Source: Collimonas fungivorans Ter331
GTDB lineage: Bacteria > Pseudomonadota > Gammaproteobacteria > Burkholderiales > Burkholderiaceae_D
NCBI RefSeq assembly: GCF_000221045.1
Contig: NC_015856.1
Coordinates: 2,810,542 to 2,874,541 of the forward strand
Length of the DNA stretch: 64,000 bases
Direction: 5' to 3'
Shown here: piece by piece, positions 45,944-56,065 of the stretch
Layout of the letters: every line of letters starts with the position of its first letter
How positions within the stretch are numbered: the first letter of the stretch is position 1
Program-made: the position numbers and the translations under genes
The notes under the pieces: generated by a model
Databases searched by the model: none
The model's input: the letters and a program-made list of their open reading frames with translations, nothing else
Told to the model about the DNA's origin: nothing

Positions 45944-45988
45944 ACCGGTTTGCCGGCCACCGGTTTGCCGGCCACCGGTTCGCCGGCC
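45944..45988. repeat. Three tandem copies of a 15-base GC-rich unit
   Basis: Two units are ACCGGTTTGCCGGCC and the third has C in place of one T (ACCGGTTCGCCGGCC). Each unit contains ACCGGT and CCGG, so the array can fold in several ways. It lies upstream of livH between divergent transcripts. Confidence 0.9.
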
Positions 45989-46018
45989 ATTATCGATACA
46001 AAATAAGCATTCTTATTT

Positions 46019-46062
46019 TTACCAAGGTAATATTGACACGCAAATTAAACCCGGGTAATATT
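46019..46062 (+). promoter_or_regulatory. Sigma70 promoter with repeated motif upstream of the DUF2239 gene
   Basis: TTGACA (46033-46038) and TAATAT (46056-46061) stand 17 bases apart, a near-consensus promoter. GGTAATATT occurs twice, at 46026 and 46054, and TTACC-AA-GGTAA at 46019-46030 is a palindrome over the region just before -35. Binding by a regulator is plausible; none is known for this gene. Confidence 0.65.
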
Positions 46063-46091
46063 TATCCATCCACACATTCCATGAGAAACAG

Positions 46092-46718
46092 ATGAGCACC
46101 ATTACCCCCCACGCGGTCATCGCTTTTGCCGGCGCCCACCGCATCGCTTCCGGCCAGCTGGCCCTGGTGGCCCTGAAAGCCAAAGAACTGCTCGACAGGA
46201 ACGACGCCGCAACCGTCCTGATTTTCGACGATATCACCAGCGAACAGGTCGAGGTCGACTTCCGCGGCAGCGCCGAGCAGGTGCTGCAGCGCCTGTCGGC
46301 AACCGCAGCCGCTGCTGTCGCGGCAGAACATCCCGCCGGCGCCAACGTGCAGGAAACGGCGCGCGGCCCGGGACGCCCGAAACTGGGCGTCGTCGGCCGC
46401 GAGGTCACCCTGCTGCCGCGCCACTGGGACTGGCTCAACCAGCAGTCGGGCGGCGCTTCGGTGGCGCTGCGCAAGCTGGTCGAGGAAGCGAAACGCCGCG
46501 GCGAAGAGCGCGACCTGGTACGCAAGGCGCAGGAATCGGCCTACCGCTTCATGTCGGCCATGGCCGGCAACCAGGTCAATTTTGAAGAAGCCACGCGTGC
46601 CTTTTTTGCCGGCGACCAGCTGCGCTTCGAGGAATTGAGCGAGCCCTGGGAGATCGACATCCGCGATCATGCCAGGACCCTGGCCGCCCGGGCCTTGGCT
46701 CCAGCTTCGGCCGAATAG
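46092..46718 (+). CDS. DUF2239 family protein
   Basis: A 208-residue protein. It opens with IAFAGAHRIASGQLALVALK and TVLIFDDITSEQVEVDFRGS, with a middle ARGPGRPKLGVVGREVTLLP (an AT-hook-like GRPK), WDWLNQQSGGASVALRKLVE, and a conserved C-terminal YRFMSAMAGNQVNFEEATRA. This matches DUF2239. Members are widespread in proteobacteria and uncharacterised; the basic middle and C-terminal helices may bind DNA. Near-consensus promoter upstream and a GAGAA ribosome site. Confidence 0.8.
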   Translation: MSTITPHAVIAFAGAHRIASGQLALVALKAKELLDRNDAATVLIFDDITSEQVEVDFRGSAEQVLQRLSATAAAAVAAEHPAGANVQETARGPGRPKLGVVGREVTLLPRHWDWLNQQSGGASVALRKLVEEAKRRGEERDLVRKAQESAYRFMSAMAGNQVNFEEATRAFFAGDQLRFEELSEPWEIDIRDHARTLAARALAPASAE

Positions 46719-46782
46719 AACAGGCGACGGGCAGCCGTGCGATACTTGAGGTTTCCCTTCTTGCCATCAGGATCAAGCTGTC

Positions 46783-48288
46783 ATGAACAACCGCCTGGCT
46801 TTCTCCGAAGCGCCTGGAATCGAACATCTGCGCTTCGCCAATTCATTTGCCAACGCCTTCGCTGACTCGCCCGCTGCCTACACCAGGCTGGCGCCGACCC
46901 CGCTGCCGGCGCCCTACCTGGTCGCCGCCAGCGAGCAGGCGGCGCAGCTGATCGGCCTGACGCCGGCGGCATGCGGCAGCGACGATTTCATCCAGACTTT
47001 TTCCGGCAACCGTGCCGCCGCCGATTCGCAATCTCTAGCCGCAGTCTATTCCGGCCACCAGTTCGGCGTCTGGGCCGGACAACTGGGCGACGGCCGCGCC
47101 ATCCTGCTGGGCGATGTCGCCGCCAGCGACGGCGGACGACTGGAACTGCAGCTCAAAGGATCGGGATCGACCCCCTATTCACGCATGGGCGACGGCCGCG
47201 CGGTGCTGCGCTCGTCGATCCGCGAATACCTGTGCTCGGAAGCCATGGCAGCGCTCGGCATCCCTACTTCGCGCGCGCTGTCGGTGATCGGTTCGGACCA
47301 GCTGGCGATGCGCGAGCGGCCGGAAACCACCGCCGTGGTGACGCGCATGGCGCCCAGCTTCGTGCGCTTCGGCTCGTTCGAGCACTGGTATTACAATAAC
47401 CGCCCCGAGCAGCTGAAAACCCTGGCCGACTACGTGATCGCCGGTTTTTACCCGGAATTGCAGGCGGCCGCCAATCCTTACCAGGCGCTGCTGGCCGAAG
47501 TAACGCGCCGCACCGCCCATCTGATGGCGCAATGGCAGGCGGTCGGCTTCATGCATGGCGTGATGAATACCGACAATATGTCCATCCTCGGCCTGACCCT
47601 GGATTACGGTCCGTTCGGTTTCATGGAAGCCTACGACCCGCGCCACATCTGCAACCATACCGACCAGCAAGGCCGTTACGCTTACAACCAGCAACCGCAG
47701 ATCGGCCACTGGAACTGCTTTGCGCTGGGCCAGGCGTTGCTGCCGCTGATCGGCAGCGTCGAGCAAACCGAGGCTGCGCTGAGCAATTACCAGGCCTTGT
47801 ACGGTGCAAAACTGGATGAATTGCTGCACGCCAAACTTGGCTTGTTGACCCACCAGGCGGACGATGACAAGCTGCTGGACGCCATGTTTGCCCTGATGCA
47901 GGGCAGCCACGTCGATTTCACCCTGTTTTTCCGCCGCCTCGGCAATCTGCGCCTGGACGGCAGCGGCGGCGACGAAACCCTGCGCGACCTGTTTATCGAC
48001 CGTGCAGCGTTCGACGCCTGGGCGTTACAATACCGGGCGCGCTTGAAACTGGAAAATAGCCAGGATCACGAGCGCAAGCTTGTTATGGATGCAAGCAACC
48101 CCAAATACGTATTGCGAAACTATTTGGCACAGACAGCTATCGAACGAGCCCAGGAGAAAGACTTCTCGGAAGTCAGGAAACTGCAGCAGATTCTTGAAAA
48201 CCCGTTTGACGAACAGCCGCAGCATGCGCAGTACGCCGAATTGCCCCCGGACTGGGCGCGCGGACTGGAAGTCAGTTGTTCGTCTTAG
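46783..48288 (+). CDS. selO: Protein adenylyltransferase SelO (YdiU)
   Basis: A 501-residue pseudokinase-fold enzyme. Visible family parts: [60 protein letters not shown] (catalytic loop and DYG) and the C-terminal SCSS. SelO transfers AMP to Ser/Thr/Tyr of redox proteins such as glutaredoxin. The C-terminal Cys-Ser-Ser corresponds to the selenocysteine end in eukaryotes. msrB starts 15 bases later, fitting a redox-repair unit. Confidence 0.92.
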   Translation: MNNRLAFSEAPGIEHLRFANSFANAFADSPAAYTRLAPTPLPAPYLVAASEQAAQLIGLTPAACGSDDFIQTFSGNRAAADSQSLAAVYSGHQFGVWAGQLGDGRAILLGDVAASDGGRLELQLKGSGSTPYSRMGDGRAVLRSSIREYLCSEAMAALGIPTSRALSVIGSDQLAMRERPETTAVVTRMAPSFVRFGSFEHWYYNNRPEQLKTLADYVIAGFYPELQAAANPYQALLAEVTRRTAHLMAQWQAVGFMHGVMNTDNMSILGLTLDYGPFGFMEAYDPRHICNHTDQQGRYAYNQQPQIGHWNCFALGQALLPLIGSVEQTEAALSNYQALYGAKLDELLHAKLGLLTHQADDDKLLDAMFALMQGSHVDFTLFFRRLGNLRLDGSGGDETLRDLFIDRAAFDAWALQYRARLKLENSQDHERKLVMDASNPKYVLRNYLAQTAIERAQEKDFSEVRKLQQILENPFDEQPQHAQYAELPPDWARGLEVSCSS

Positions 48289-48303
48289 ATTGGATTAAAC
48301 GAT

Positions 48304-48702
48304 ATGAGCAGCAAAGTCATCAAAACCGACGCCGAATGGCGCAGCGAGCTGGAACCGATGGAATACGAGGTGACCCGCCACGCCGCCACCGAACGGGCGT
48401 TCACCGGCAAGTTCTGGGATCATCACGAACATGGCGTATACACCTGCGTGTGCTGCAACACGCCCTTGTTCGAATCGGACGCCAAATTCGATTCCGGCTG
48501 CGGCTGGCCGAGCTATTTCAAGGCAATCAATCCCGACAACGTCGAAGAGCGCGTTGACCGCAGCCATGGCATGATGCGCACTGAAATTTTATGCAAGGTG
48601 TGCGACGCCCATCTCGGCCATGTATTCCCGGACGGACCGCCGCCCACCGGCCTGCGCTACTGCATCAATTCGGCATCGCTGCGTTTTGATCCGGCCGGCT
48701 GA
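48304..48702 (+). CDS. msrB: Peptide methionine (R)-S-oxide reductase MsrB
   Basis: A 132-residue enzyme. Zinc ligands appear as CVCC (Cys48, Cys51) and CKVC (Cys97, Cys100); the catalytic Cys is about 120 in RYCINSASL, and the possible resolving Cys is about 66 in SGCGWPSY. It reduces the R-sulfoxide of methionine in proteins. Co-transcribed with selO. Confidence 0.95.
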   Translation: MSSKVIKTDAEWRSELEPMEYEVTRHAATERAFTGKFWDHHEHGVYTCVCCNTPLFESDAKFDSGCGWPSYFKAINPDNVEERVDRSHGMMRTEILCKVCDAHLGHVFPDGPPPTGLRYCINSASLRFDPAG

Positions 48703-48744
48703 AGCACCGGCCATCATTTATCCTGACTGAAAGCAAAAACACCC

Positions 48745-49378
48745 ATGAAGTTCCTGTTCGACCTGTTCCCGGTAATCCTGTTCTTCGGCATCTTCAAATG
48801 GAGCGAAGGCCACGCCGATGCCGCGCAAGCGCTGGCCAGCCAGTACCTGTCGGGTTTTGTCTCCGGCGGCGTGGTGACAGTGGCGCAAGCGCCGGTGCTG
48901 CTGGCGACCGCGGTGGCGATCGTCGCCACGGTGGCGCAAATCGGCTACCTGCTGCTGCGCCGGAAAAAAGTCGATGCGATGCTGTGGGTATCGCTGCTCA
49001 TCATCTGCGTGTTCGGCGGCGCCACCATCTACTTCCATAACGATACCTTCATCAAATGGAAGCCGACCGTGCTCTACTGGGCGTTTGCGGTGGTGCTGCT
49101 GGTCAGCCAGCTGCTGCTCAAAGAAAAACCTGATCCGCACCATGATGGAAAAACAGCTGGCACTGCCCGACCCGATCTGGCAGCGCGTCGGTTTCGCCTG
49201 GATCGCCTTCTTTATCGCCATGGGCTGCCTGAACCTGTACATCGCCTTCAACTTCCCGACCGCGACCTGGGTCAACTTCAAGCTGTTCGGCGGCATGGGA
49301 CTGATGTTCGCTTTCGTGATCGGCCAAAGCATCCTGCTCTCCAAATACATCAAGGACCCAGATGAACCCAAGGCTTGA
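48745..49378 (+). pseudogene. yciB: Septation/intracellular-membrane protein YciB, frameshifted
   Basis: The first frame encodes [20 protein letters not shown] and four membrane segments up to VSQLLLKEK, then loses homology. The +1 frame continues [40 protein letters not shown] and [20 protein letters not shown], the C-terminal half of the YciB (IspZ/IspA-like) family, stopping at 49378. The break is in CTCAAAGAAAAACCTG (49117-49132) and is cured by removal of one base. Either a true mutation or a homopolymer sequencing error; the rest of the frame is intact. BolA starts inside its end. Confidence 0.85.
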
Positions 49379-49640
49379 TACCATTCGTAACAAATTGACA
49401 GCAACACTTGCACCGTTGCAATGTATAGTTGAGGACGAATCGGCGCTGCATGTGGGACACGCCGGTGCGGCCTCAGGCGGCGGACACTATAAAGTACGGA
49501 TAGTTTGCGCAGTTTTTGAAGGCCAAAACCGCTTAAATCGGCATAGGCTGGTGTATGATTGCTTGGCTGATATGATGCATACCGAAATCCATGCACTGGC
49601 TATCACTGCCTTGGCACCATCCGAAACTAAAGCTGCATAA
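49362..49640 (+). CDS. BolA family protein
   Basis: A 92-residue protein with the BolA core [20 protein letters not shown] and [12 protein letters not shown], plus the N-terminal helix [20 protein letters not shown]. BolA proteins bind glutaredoxin and Fe-S clusters and modulate stress genes and cell shape. Start overlaps the end of yciB by about 17 bases, and a parvulin gene follows about 100 bases on; this yciB-bolA-parvulin order is common in betaproteobacteria. Confidence 0.9.
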   Translation: MNPRLDTIRNKLTATLAPLQCIVEDESALHVGHAGAASGGGHYKVRIVCAVFEGQNRLNRHRLVYDCLADMMHTEIHALAITALAPSETKAA

Positions 49641-49745
49641 AATATAGTGATCTTAAAGAATAATTGTCCTTCAAACATACTTCAGTTATTCTGCCTTTGC
49701 CTCGCATTGATTTATTAACAACCTCCCCAAATTTAGGATTTGATA

Positions 49746-50525
49746 ATGACATTTAAACCTTCACGTTTACTGGTGGTACTTTTTGCAGCTGCTACATTGC
49801 CTGTCATGGCACAAAACCTTGCAGTCGTGAATGGTAAGGCAATCCCTTCGTCGCGCGCCGACATGATGGTCAAGCAATTGTCCGCACAAGGCGGCCAGGC
49901 CGACACCCCGGAACTGCGCAACATGGTCAAGGACGAACTGATCAATCGTGAAGTGCTGATCCAGGAAGCCGACAAGCTCGGCCTGGGCAATAACGCCGAC
50001 GTCAAGGCGCAAGCCGACATCGCCCGCCAGTCGATCCTGATCCGCGCCCTGGTTGCCGACTTCGTCAAGAAGAACCCGATCAAGGATGCCGACATCCAGG
50101 CTGAATACGACAAGTTCAAGGCACAAGCCGGCGACAAGGAATATCACGCACGCCACATCCTGGTCGAAAACGAAGCCGATGCGAAATCCATCATCACCAA
50201 GCTGAAAGCCGGCGGCAAGTTTGAAGACCTGGCCAAGCAATCGAAAGATCCAGGTTCGGCAGCCAACGGCGGCGACCTCGGCTGGGCGACTCCAGCTTCT
50301 TTCGTCAAGCCTTTCTCCGACGCGCTGGTGGCTTTGAAGCCGGGTCAACTGACCGAAACGCCGATCAAGACCCAGTTCGGCTACCACGTGATCAAGCTGG
50401 AAGAAGTACGCGCAGCCAAGATCCCTACCCTGGCTGAAGTCAAACCGCAAATCACCGAAGCGCTGCAACAGAAGAAACTGCAAGCTTACCAGGCTGATCT
50501 GCGCGCCAAAGCCAAGGTGCAATAA
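49746..50525 (+). CDS. Periplasmic peptidyl-prolyl isomerase (parvulin type)
   Basis: A protein of about 259 residues. It has a signal peptide (LLVVLFAAATLPVMA), a helical N-terminal chaperone part (VNGKAIPSSRADMMVKQLSA; LINREVLIQEADKLGL), and one PpiC parvulin domain (YHARHILVENEADAKSIITK; SKDPGSAANGGDLGWATPAS; TQFGYHVIKLEEVRAAKIP). It should fold outer-membrane proteins in the periplasm. The ATG at 49746 follows AGGA; a TTG two codons upstream is in frame. A strong terminator follows. Confidence 0.9.
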   Translation: MTFKPSRLLVVLFAAATLPVMAQNLAVVNGKAIPSSRADMMVKQLSAQGGQADTPELRNMVKDELINREVLIQEADKLGLGNNADVKAQADIARQSILIRALVADFVKKNPIKDADIQAEYDKFKAQAGDKEYHARHILVENEADAKSIITKLKAGGKFEDLAKQSKDPGSAANGGDLGWATPASFVKPFSDALVALKPGQLTETPIKTQFGYHVIKLEEVRAAKIPTLAEVKPQITEALQQKKLQAYQADLRAKAKVQ

Positions 50526-50556
50526 GACCTCGGCAGCAGCAAAAACGCAGTCAATA

Positions 50557-50586
50557 AAAAAGCGCTCCTCGGAGCGTCTTTTTTTA
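50557..50586 (+). terminator. Rho-independent terminator after the parvulin gene
   Basis: AGCGCTCC pairs with GGAGCGT around TC and is followed by CTTTTTTT. It lies about 30 bases after the stop codon. Confidence 0.85.
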
Positions 50587-50592
50587 CGTCAT

Positions 50593-50676
50593 GTAGGGTG
50601 GGCACCTGTGCCCACGCGGAACGCTGGTCGTTCGAGGAGCGAATACAGCGTGGGCAGAAATACCTGCCCACCCTAC
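50593..50676. repeat. 84-base palindromic repeat of the GTAGGGTGGGCA type
   Basis: GTAGGGTGGGCA at 50593 pairs with TGCCCACCCTAC ending at 50676. Inner stems (CCCACGC and ACGCTG against CAGCGTGGGC) pair as well. It is similar to scattered intergenic palindromes in many proteobacteria and lies between a terminator and the purL end. Confidence 0.75.
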
Positions 50677-50701
50677 TCCTACTTGCTTCGACCAGGCAGG
50701 A

Positions 50702-53700
50702 TTATCCCACCCACTTGCGCGCATTGCGGAACATGCGCATCCATGGCGAATCCTCGCCCCACGACTCAGGGTGCCACGATTGCTGCACCGTGCGGAACAC
50801 CCGTTCGGCGTGCGGCATGCAGACCGTGAAGCGGCCGTCCGGCGTGGTCACCGCGGTGATGCCTTGCGGCGAACCGTTCGGGTTGTACGGATAGGCTTCG
50901 GTCACCTGCCCCTTGTTGTCGGTGAAGCGCATGGCGACCAGCGCTTCCTTGATATCGCCGGTTTGCGAGAAGTCGGCGAAACCTTCGCCGTGGGCGATGG
51001 CGATGGCGCTTTGGGTGCCGGCCATGTCTTGCAGGAAGATCGATGGCGACGACTCGACTTGCACCATCGAAAAGCGCGCTTCGAATTTTTCCGACTTGTT
51101 GCGGGTGAACTTCGGCCAGGCCTGGGCGCCGGGAATGATCGCCTTCAGGTTGCTCATCATCTGGCAACCGTTGCAGACGCCGAGCGCAAAAGTGTCGCCG
51201 CGCTGGAAGAACAGCGAGAACTGCTCCGCCAGCTTGGTGTTGAACAGGATGGTCTTGGCCCAGCCCTCGCCGGCGCCCAGCACATCGCCGTAGGAGAAAC
51301 CGCCGACCGCGATGAAGCCCTTGAAATCGTCCAGCCGTGCGCGGCCGGCGATCAGGTCGCTCATGTGGACGTCGACCGCGGAGAAGCCGGCCTGGTGCAT
51401 CACGTACGCAGTCTCGACATGCGAGTTGACGCCCTGCTCGCGCAAGATCGCTACCCGCGGCTTGGCCGCCAGGTTGAGGAAAGGCGCAGCGATATTGTCT
51501 TGCTGGTCGAACGATATCTTCGGCGTGATGCCAGGATCGGCCGCATCCAGGATGCGGTCGTATTCGGCGTCGGCGCTGGCCGGATTGTCGCGCAGGCGGG
51601 CGATGCGCCAGCTGGTTTCACTCCACAGGCGTTGCAGGTCGATGCGGGTCTGGCTGTAGATGGTCTTGGCGTCGCGGCTGAATTCGATGACGTCGCGCGC
51701 ATTCGGCTTGCCGATGATGTGGCTACAGGCGCCCAGGTTGAAGCTGCGCAGCACGTTCATGACTTCCGACTTCTGCTCGGCGCGTACTTGCAGCACCGCG
51801 CCCAGCTCTTCGCTGAACAGCGCGCGCAAGGTCAGTTCGTTGCGGCGCTCGGCCACCTGGCCGGTCCAGTTCTTGGAATCGCCCCAGTCGGCTGCGTGTT
51901 CGCTTTCCATGGTCAGGATGTCGAGATTGATCGACAGGCCGCTATGGCCGGCGAAGGCCATCTCGCACAGGGAGGTAAACAAGCCGCCGTCGGAACGGTC
52001 ATGGTAAGCCAGCAGTTTCTGTTCGCTGTTGAGCTGCTGGATGGCGGCGAAGAAAGCTTTCAGGTCTTCCGCGCTGTCGACGTCCGGCGTTTCATTGCCG
52101 ATCTGCTGCATCACCTGGGTCAGCGCCGAAGCGCCCATGCGGTTCTTGCCGCGGCCGAGGTCGATCAGGATGATGGCGGTGTCGCCGAGATCGGTGCGCA
52201 GCTGGGGCGTCAGCGAACGACGCACGTCGCTTACCGGAGCAAATGCGGAAACGATCAGCGACACCGGTGAAGTCACGGCCTTGGCCTGGCCTTCATCTTT
52301 CCAGGTAGTGCGCATCGACAGCGAATCCTTGCCGACCGGGATGCTGATGCCCAGCGCCGGGCACAGCTCCATGCCGATCGCCTTGACGGTATCGAACAAG
52401 GCGGCGTCCTGGCCAGGCTGGCCGCAAGCGGCCATCCAGTTGGCGGACAGCTTGACGTCGGAAATGTCGGCAATCGCCGCGGCGGCGATATTGGTCAATG
52501 CTTCGCCCACCGCCATGCGGCCCGATGCGGCGGCGTTGATGACCGCCAGCGGCGTGCGCTCGCCCATCGCCATCGCTTCGCCCAGGTAGCCTTCGAAACT
52601 CATGCTGGTGACCGCACAGTCGGCCACCGGGATCTGCCACGGGCCGACCATCTGGTCGCGCACCGAAGTGGCGCCCACGGTGCGGTCGCCGATGGTGATC
52701 AGGAAAGATTTGTCGGCCACCGTCGGCAGCTTCAGCACGCGCTGCGAGACTTCCAGCAGGTCCATGCCGGTCAGGTCGACCGCCGGCAGCACCGGATTGA
52801 GGTGCTTGACGTCGCGCAGCATTTTTGGCGGCTTGCCGAGCAAGACATCCATCGGCATGTCGACCGGGTTATTGTCGTGTTGTGGATCGATGACCTTCAA
52901 CTGGCGCTCTTCGGTGGCGGTACCGACCACCGCAAACAGGCAGCGTTCGCGCTGGCAGAAGTATTCGAACAGCGGCAGGCTCTCAGGCGCAATCGCCAGC
53001 ACATAACGCTCCTGCGATTCATTGCTCCAGATTTCCTTGGGCGCCATGCCGCTTTCTTCCAGCGGCACTTTGCGCAAATCGAAAATCGCGCCGCGCTTGG
53101 CGTCGTTGGTAATTTCCGGGAAGGCGTTCGACAGGCCGCCGGCGCCGACGTCATGGATCGACAGGATAGGATTCTTGTCATCCATGGCCCAGCAGGCGTT
53201 GATCACTTCCTGCGCGCGCCGTTCCATTTCCGGATTGCCGCGCTGGACCGAATCGAAATCGAGGTCGGCGGTATTCGAACCGGTCGCCATCGACGACGCC
53301 GCGCTGCCGCCCATGCCGATGCGCATGCCGGGACCGCCCAGCTGGATCAGCAGGCTGCCTACCGGCAGCTCGTTCTTCTTGGTGTGCTTGTCGGAGATGC
53401 TGCCGATGCCGCCGGCGATCATGATCGGCTTGTGGTAACCCTGCACATTGCCGCCGACGTTCTGTTCGTAGGTGCGGAAATACCCGCCCAGGTTGGGACG
53501 GCCGAATTCATTGTTGAACGCGGCGCCGCCGAGCGGGCCGTCGATCATGATCTGCAAGGCTGAAGCAATGCGTTCCGGCTTGCCGTACTGGCTGGCATCG
53601 GCCTGGCCGGCAGCGGTGACGTCGCCGGCATTTTCCCAGGCTTGCTGCGCATCCGGCAGCAGCAGGTTGGAGACGGTGAACCCGGTCAGGCCAGCCTTCG

Positions 53701-54706
53701 GCTTGGCGCCGCGGCCGGTTGCGCCTTCGTCGCGGATCTCGCCGCCGGCGCCGGTGGAGGCGCCAGGAAACGGTGAAATCGCGGTCGGGTGGTTATGCGT
53801 TTCGACCTTCATCAGGATGTGCGTCAGCTCATCCGACGCGCGGTAGGTATTGCCTTCGGCGGCGCCGCGCGCGTAGAAGCGCGATACGGTGGCGCCTTCG
53901 ATGATGGACGAGTTGTCGCTATAGGCGACGATGGTGCCCTTCGGCGCCAGCTGGTGGGTATTCTTGATCATCGCGAACAAGGACTTGTCCTGCGCTGCGC
54001 CGTCGATGATCCAGTCGGCGTTGAAAATCTTGTGGCGGCAATGTTCGCTGTTGGCTTGCGCAAACATCATCAGCTCGACGTCGGTCGGATTGCGCTTGGC
54101 GCTGGTGAATGCAGCCAGCAGGTAATCGATTTCGTCGTCCGACAAGGCCAGGCCCAGCTCGGTATTGGCTTGCTCCAGGGCGCCCTTGCCGCCCGCCAGC
54201 AGGTCGACGAACGCCAATGGTTTGGCGTCCAGTTCGCGGAACAGGCCGGCTGCCTGTTCGGCGCTGCGCAAGACCGTTTCGGTCATGCGGTCATGCAGCA
54301 CGTCGGCGATGGCGCGCGCGCTGTCGTCGCTGAGCTTCTTGGCGCCGCCCAGCAATCCGCTCTTCAGCTTGACTTGGTAGGCGATGCCGCGCTCGATGCG
54401 CTTGATATGCGCCATGCCGCAGTTATGGGCGATGTCGGTGGCTTTGCTGGCCCATGGCGAAATGGTGCCGAAACGCGGGATCACTATGAATTCCTCGCCG
54501 TCGTCGCCCGCAATGAACGGATCGCCGTAGGTCAACAAGGCGTTCAGGCGGCCGATATCATCCTGGCTGAGCGTGGTCGAAGCGTCGACAAAATGGTCGA
54601 AACGTCCTGTCACTTCGACGACATTGCTGTCGATCGCTTGTAACTGGGCTAGAAGACGTTGGGAACGGAAGGCAGGAAGGGCGTTGGAACCGGGCAAAAT
54701 CAACAT
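50702..54706 (-). CDS. purL: Phosphoribosylformylglycinamidine synthase PurL
   Basis: A 1,334-residue one-chain enzyme, usual for beta- and gammaproteobacteria. It contains an N-terminal PurS-like domain, a linker, two AIRS-like halves ([80 protein letters not shown]) and a C-terminal glutaminase ([20 protein letters not shown]; nucleophile Cys in [15 protein letters not shown]). It makes FGAM from FGAR, ATP and glutamine in purine synthesis. No neighbouring purine genes. Confidence 0.96.
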   Translation of the reverse strand: MLILPGSNALPAFRSQRLLAQLQAIDSNVVEVTGRFDHFVDASTTLSQDDIGRLNALLTYGDPFIAGDDGEEFIVIPRFGTISPWASKATDIAHNCGMAHIKRIERGIAYQVKLKSGLLGGAKKLSDDSARAIADVLHDRMTETVLRSAEQAAGLFRELDAKPLAFVDLLAGGKGALEQANTELGLALSDDEIDYLLAAFTSAKRNPTDVELMMFAQANSEHCRHKIFNADWIIDGAAQDKSLFAMIKNTHQLAPKGTIVAYSDNSSIIEGATVSRFYARGAAEGNTYRASDELTHILMKVETHNHPTAISPFPGASTGAGGEIRDEGATGRGAKPKAGLTGFTVSNLLLPDAQQAWENAGDVTAAGQADASQYGKPERIASALQIMIDGPLGGAAFNNEFGRPNLGGYFRTYEQNVGGNVQGYHKPIMIAGGIGSISDKHTKKNELPVGSLLIQLGGPGMRIGMGGSAASSMATGSNTADLDFDSVQRGNPEMERRAQEVINACWAMDDKNPILSIHDVGAGGLSNAFPEITNDAKRGAIFDLRKVPLEESGMAPKEIWSNESQERYVLAIAPESLPLFEYFCQRERCLFAVVGTATEERQLKVIDPQHDNNPVDMPMDVLLGKPPKMLRDVKHLNPVLPAVDLTGMDLLEVSQRVLKLPTVADKSFLITIGDRTVGATSVRDQMVGPWQIPVADCAVTSMSFEGYLGEAMAMGERTPLAVINAAASGRMAVGEALTNIAAAAIADISDVKLSANWMAACGQPGQDAALFDTVKAIGMELCPALGISIPVGKDSLSMRTTWKDEGQAKAVTSPVSLIVSAFAPVSDVRRSLTPQLRTDLGDTAIILIDLGRGKNRMGASALTQVMQQIGNETPDVDSAEDLKAFFAAIQQLNSEQKLLAYHDRSDGGLFTSLCEMAFAGHSGLSINLDILTMESEHAADWGDSKNWTGQVAERRNELTLRALFSEELGAVLQVRAEQKSEVMNVLRSFNLGACSHIIGKPNARDVIEFSRDAKTIYSQTRIDLQRLWSETSWRIARLRDNPASADAEYDRILDAADPGITPKISFDQQDNIAAPFLNLAAKPRVAILREQGVNSHVETAYVMHQAGFSAVDVHMSDLIAGRARLDDFKGFIAVGGFSYGDVLGAGEGWAKTILFNTKLAEQFSLFFQRGDTFALGVCNGCQMMSNLKAIIPGAQAWPKFTRNKSEKFEARFSMVQVESSPSIFLQDMAGTQSAIAIAHGEGFADFSQTGDIKEALVAMRFTDNKGQVTEAYPYNPNGSPQGITAVTTPDGRFTVCMPHAERVFRTVQQSWHPESWGEDSPWMRMFRNARKWVG

Positions 54707-54833
54707 GGCGTGGGGGGAGTTGATGCAGCGTGGCTGCGGGTTAAATCAGAAGCCGTCATTATACAGTGCTGCTCTGCCCGCCGCCCCCTGAACTGATGAC
54801 AAAATCACCTTGCCGCAGCGCGTAAAAAGCGCA

Positions 54834-54867
54834 ATGGGCCGGAAAAGCGCAAGCGCTCCCGGCCCAT
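54834..54867 (-). terminator. Stem-loop after the medium-chain reductase gene
   Basis: ATGGGCCGG pairs with CCGGCCCAT and an inner AGCGC-AA-GCGCT adds to the stem. On the minus strand TTTTT follows within six bases of the hairpin. It is the likely terminator of the reductase message upstream of purL. Confidence 0.6.
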
Positions 54868-54903
54868 CGTTGCAATTAAGGCAACCAAAGAGTTGATTAA
54901 GGC

Positions 54904-55941
54904 TTAAAAGTCCTTGAGGACAATCTTGCCGATCGCGCGCCCGCCTTCCAGCGTGGCGTGGGCCTGGCGCAGGTTGGCGGCATTAATCGGCGACAACACC
55001 TGGTTGACCGTGGTGACAACCACCTGTTTGTCGATCAGGCGCGCCACCTGGTCCAGCAGGTTGCCCTGTTGCTGCATGTCGGCGGTCTGGAACATCGAAC
55101 GGGTAAACATGAATTCCCAGATGAAACCGGCGCTCTTGGCTTTCAGCAGGCTGACATCGAGCGGCCCACTGTTCTCGACGATGGTGCAGATCATGCCTTG
55201 CGGCGCTACTGCTGCCGCGGCGGCCGGGAAATGGCGGTCGGTATCGTTCAGGATCAGCACATAGTCGACGTTGTCGAAGCCTTGCTGCTTGAGCTGCGCC
55301 GGCAAGTCGCCGAAATGATTGATCACGTGCTGCGCGCCCAGTTCGCGCACCCATTTTTCCGACTCCGGACGCGATGCCGTGGCGATCACCGTCAGGCCGG
55401 CGACCTTGACCGCCAGCTGGATCGCAATCGAGCCGACGCCGCCGGCGCCGCCGATGATCAGGATGGATTTGGCCGATGCCGTCGTTGCGGGCGGGGTTGG
55501 CGCGAAGGTGGGTGATATGCGCAGGCGCTCGAACAGGGCTTCCCAGGCCGTGATCGTGGTCAGCGGCAAGGCCGCCGCCTGTTCGAAAGACAGCGATTGC
55601 GGCATGTTGCCGACGATGCGTTCATCGACCAGCTGGAATTCGCTGTTGCTGCCGGGACGGGTGATGTCGCCAGCATAAAACACGCGGTCGCCGACCTTGA
55701 AACGGCTGACCTCAGGCCCGACCGCCTGCACCACGCCGGCGGCGTCCCAGCCCAGCACGCGCGGCGTCTTTTCGATGGTGTCCTTGGGCGCCCGCACCTT
55801 GACGTCGACCGGGTTGACGCCGATGGCCTTGATCTCGACCAGCAGGTCGCGGCCCTGCGGCGCCGGCTTGTCGAGCTGGACGTCGAGCAGCGATTCGGGG
55901 TTCTCGATAGGCAGGTATCGGGTTAAGGCGATGGCTTTCAT
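54904..55941 (-). CDS. Zinc-independent medium-chain alcohol dehydrogenase/quinone reductase
   Basis: A 345-residue protein. It has a GroES-like N-terminal domain (LGWDAAGVVQAVGPEVSRFK; VGDRVFYAGDITRPGSNSEF) and a Rossmann domain with SILIIGGAGGVGSIAIQLAV (NADPH loop). The Cys ligands for catalytic or structural zinc are missing, so it resembles the quinone-oxidoreductase-like branch (TIGR02817-type) rather than classical alcohol dehydrogenases. Divergent from a LysR gene, which is likely its regulator. Confidence 0.87.
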   Translation of the reverse strand: MKAIALTRYLPIENPESLLDVQLDKPAPQGRDLLVEIKAIGVNPVDVKVRAPKDTIEKTPRVLGWDAAGVVQAVGPEVSRFKVGDRVFYAGDITRPGSNSEFQLVDERIVGNMPQSLSFEQAAALPLTTITAWEALFERLRISPTFAPTPPATTASAKSILIIGGAGGVGSIAIQLAVKVAGLTVIATASRPESEKWVRELGAQHVINHFGDLPAQLKQQGFDNVDYVLILNDTDRHFPAAAAAVAPQGMICTIVENSGPLDVSLLKAKSAGFIWEFMFTRSMFQTADMQQQGNLLDQVARLIDKQVVVTTVNQVLSPINAANLRQAHATLEGGRAIGKIVLKDF

Positions 55942-55996
55942 GTGCTAACTCCTGGAGATAACGATAGATTCACGATGAATCTGGTCTGGTGCCAGT

Positions 55997-56009
55997 CATT
56001 ATGATAATG
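55997..56009. promoter_or_regulatory. Palindrome in the reductase-LysR divergent region
   Basis: CATTAT-G-ATAATG is a perfect 13-base dyad about 55 bases from both starts. LysR proteins bind dyads of similar length, so it is a candidate operator for the LysR product. Confidence 0.45.
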
Positions 56010-56065
56010 TTGAAATATTTTATAAATAGCCTTATATTTGATTCACTTTCAATCAGAATTTGATA

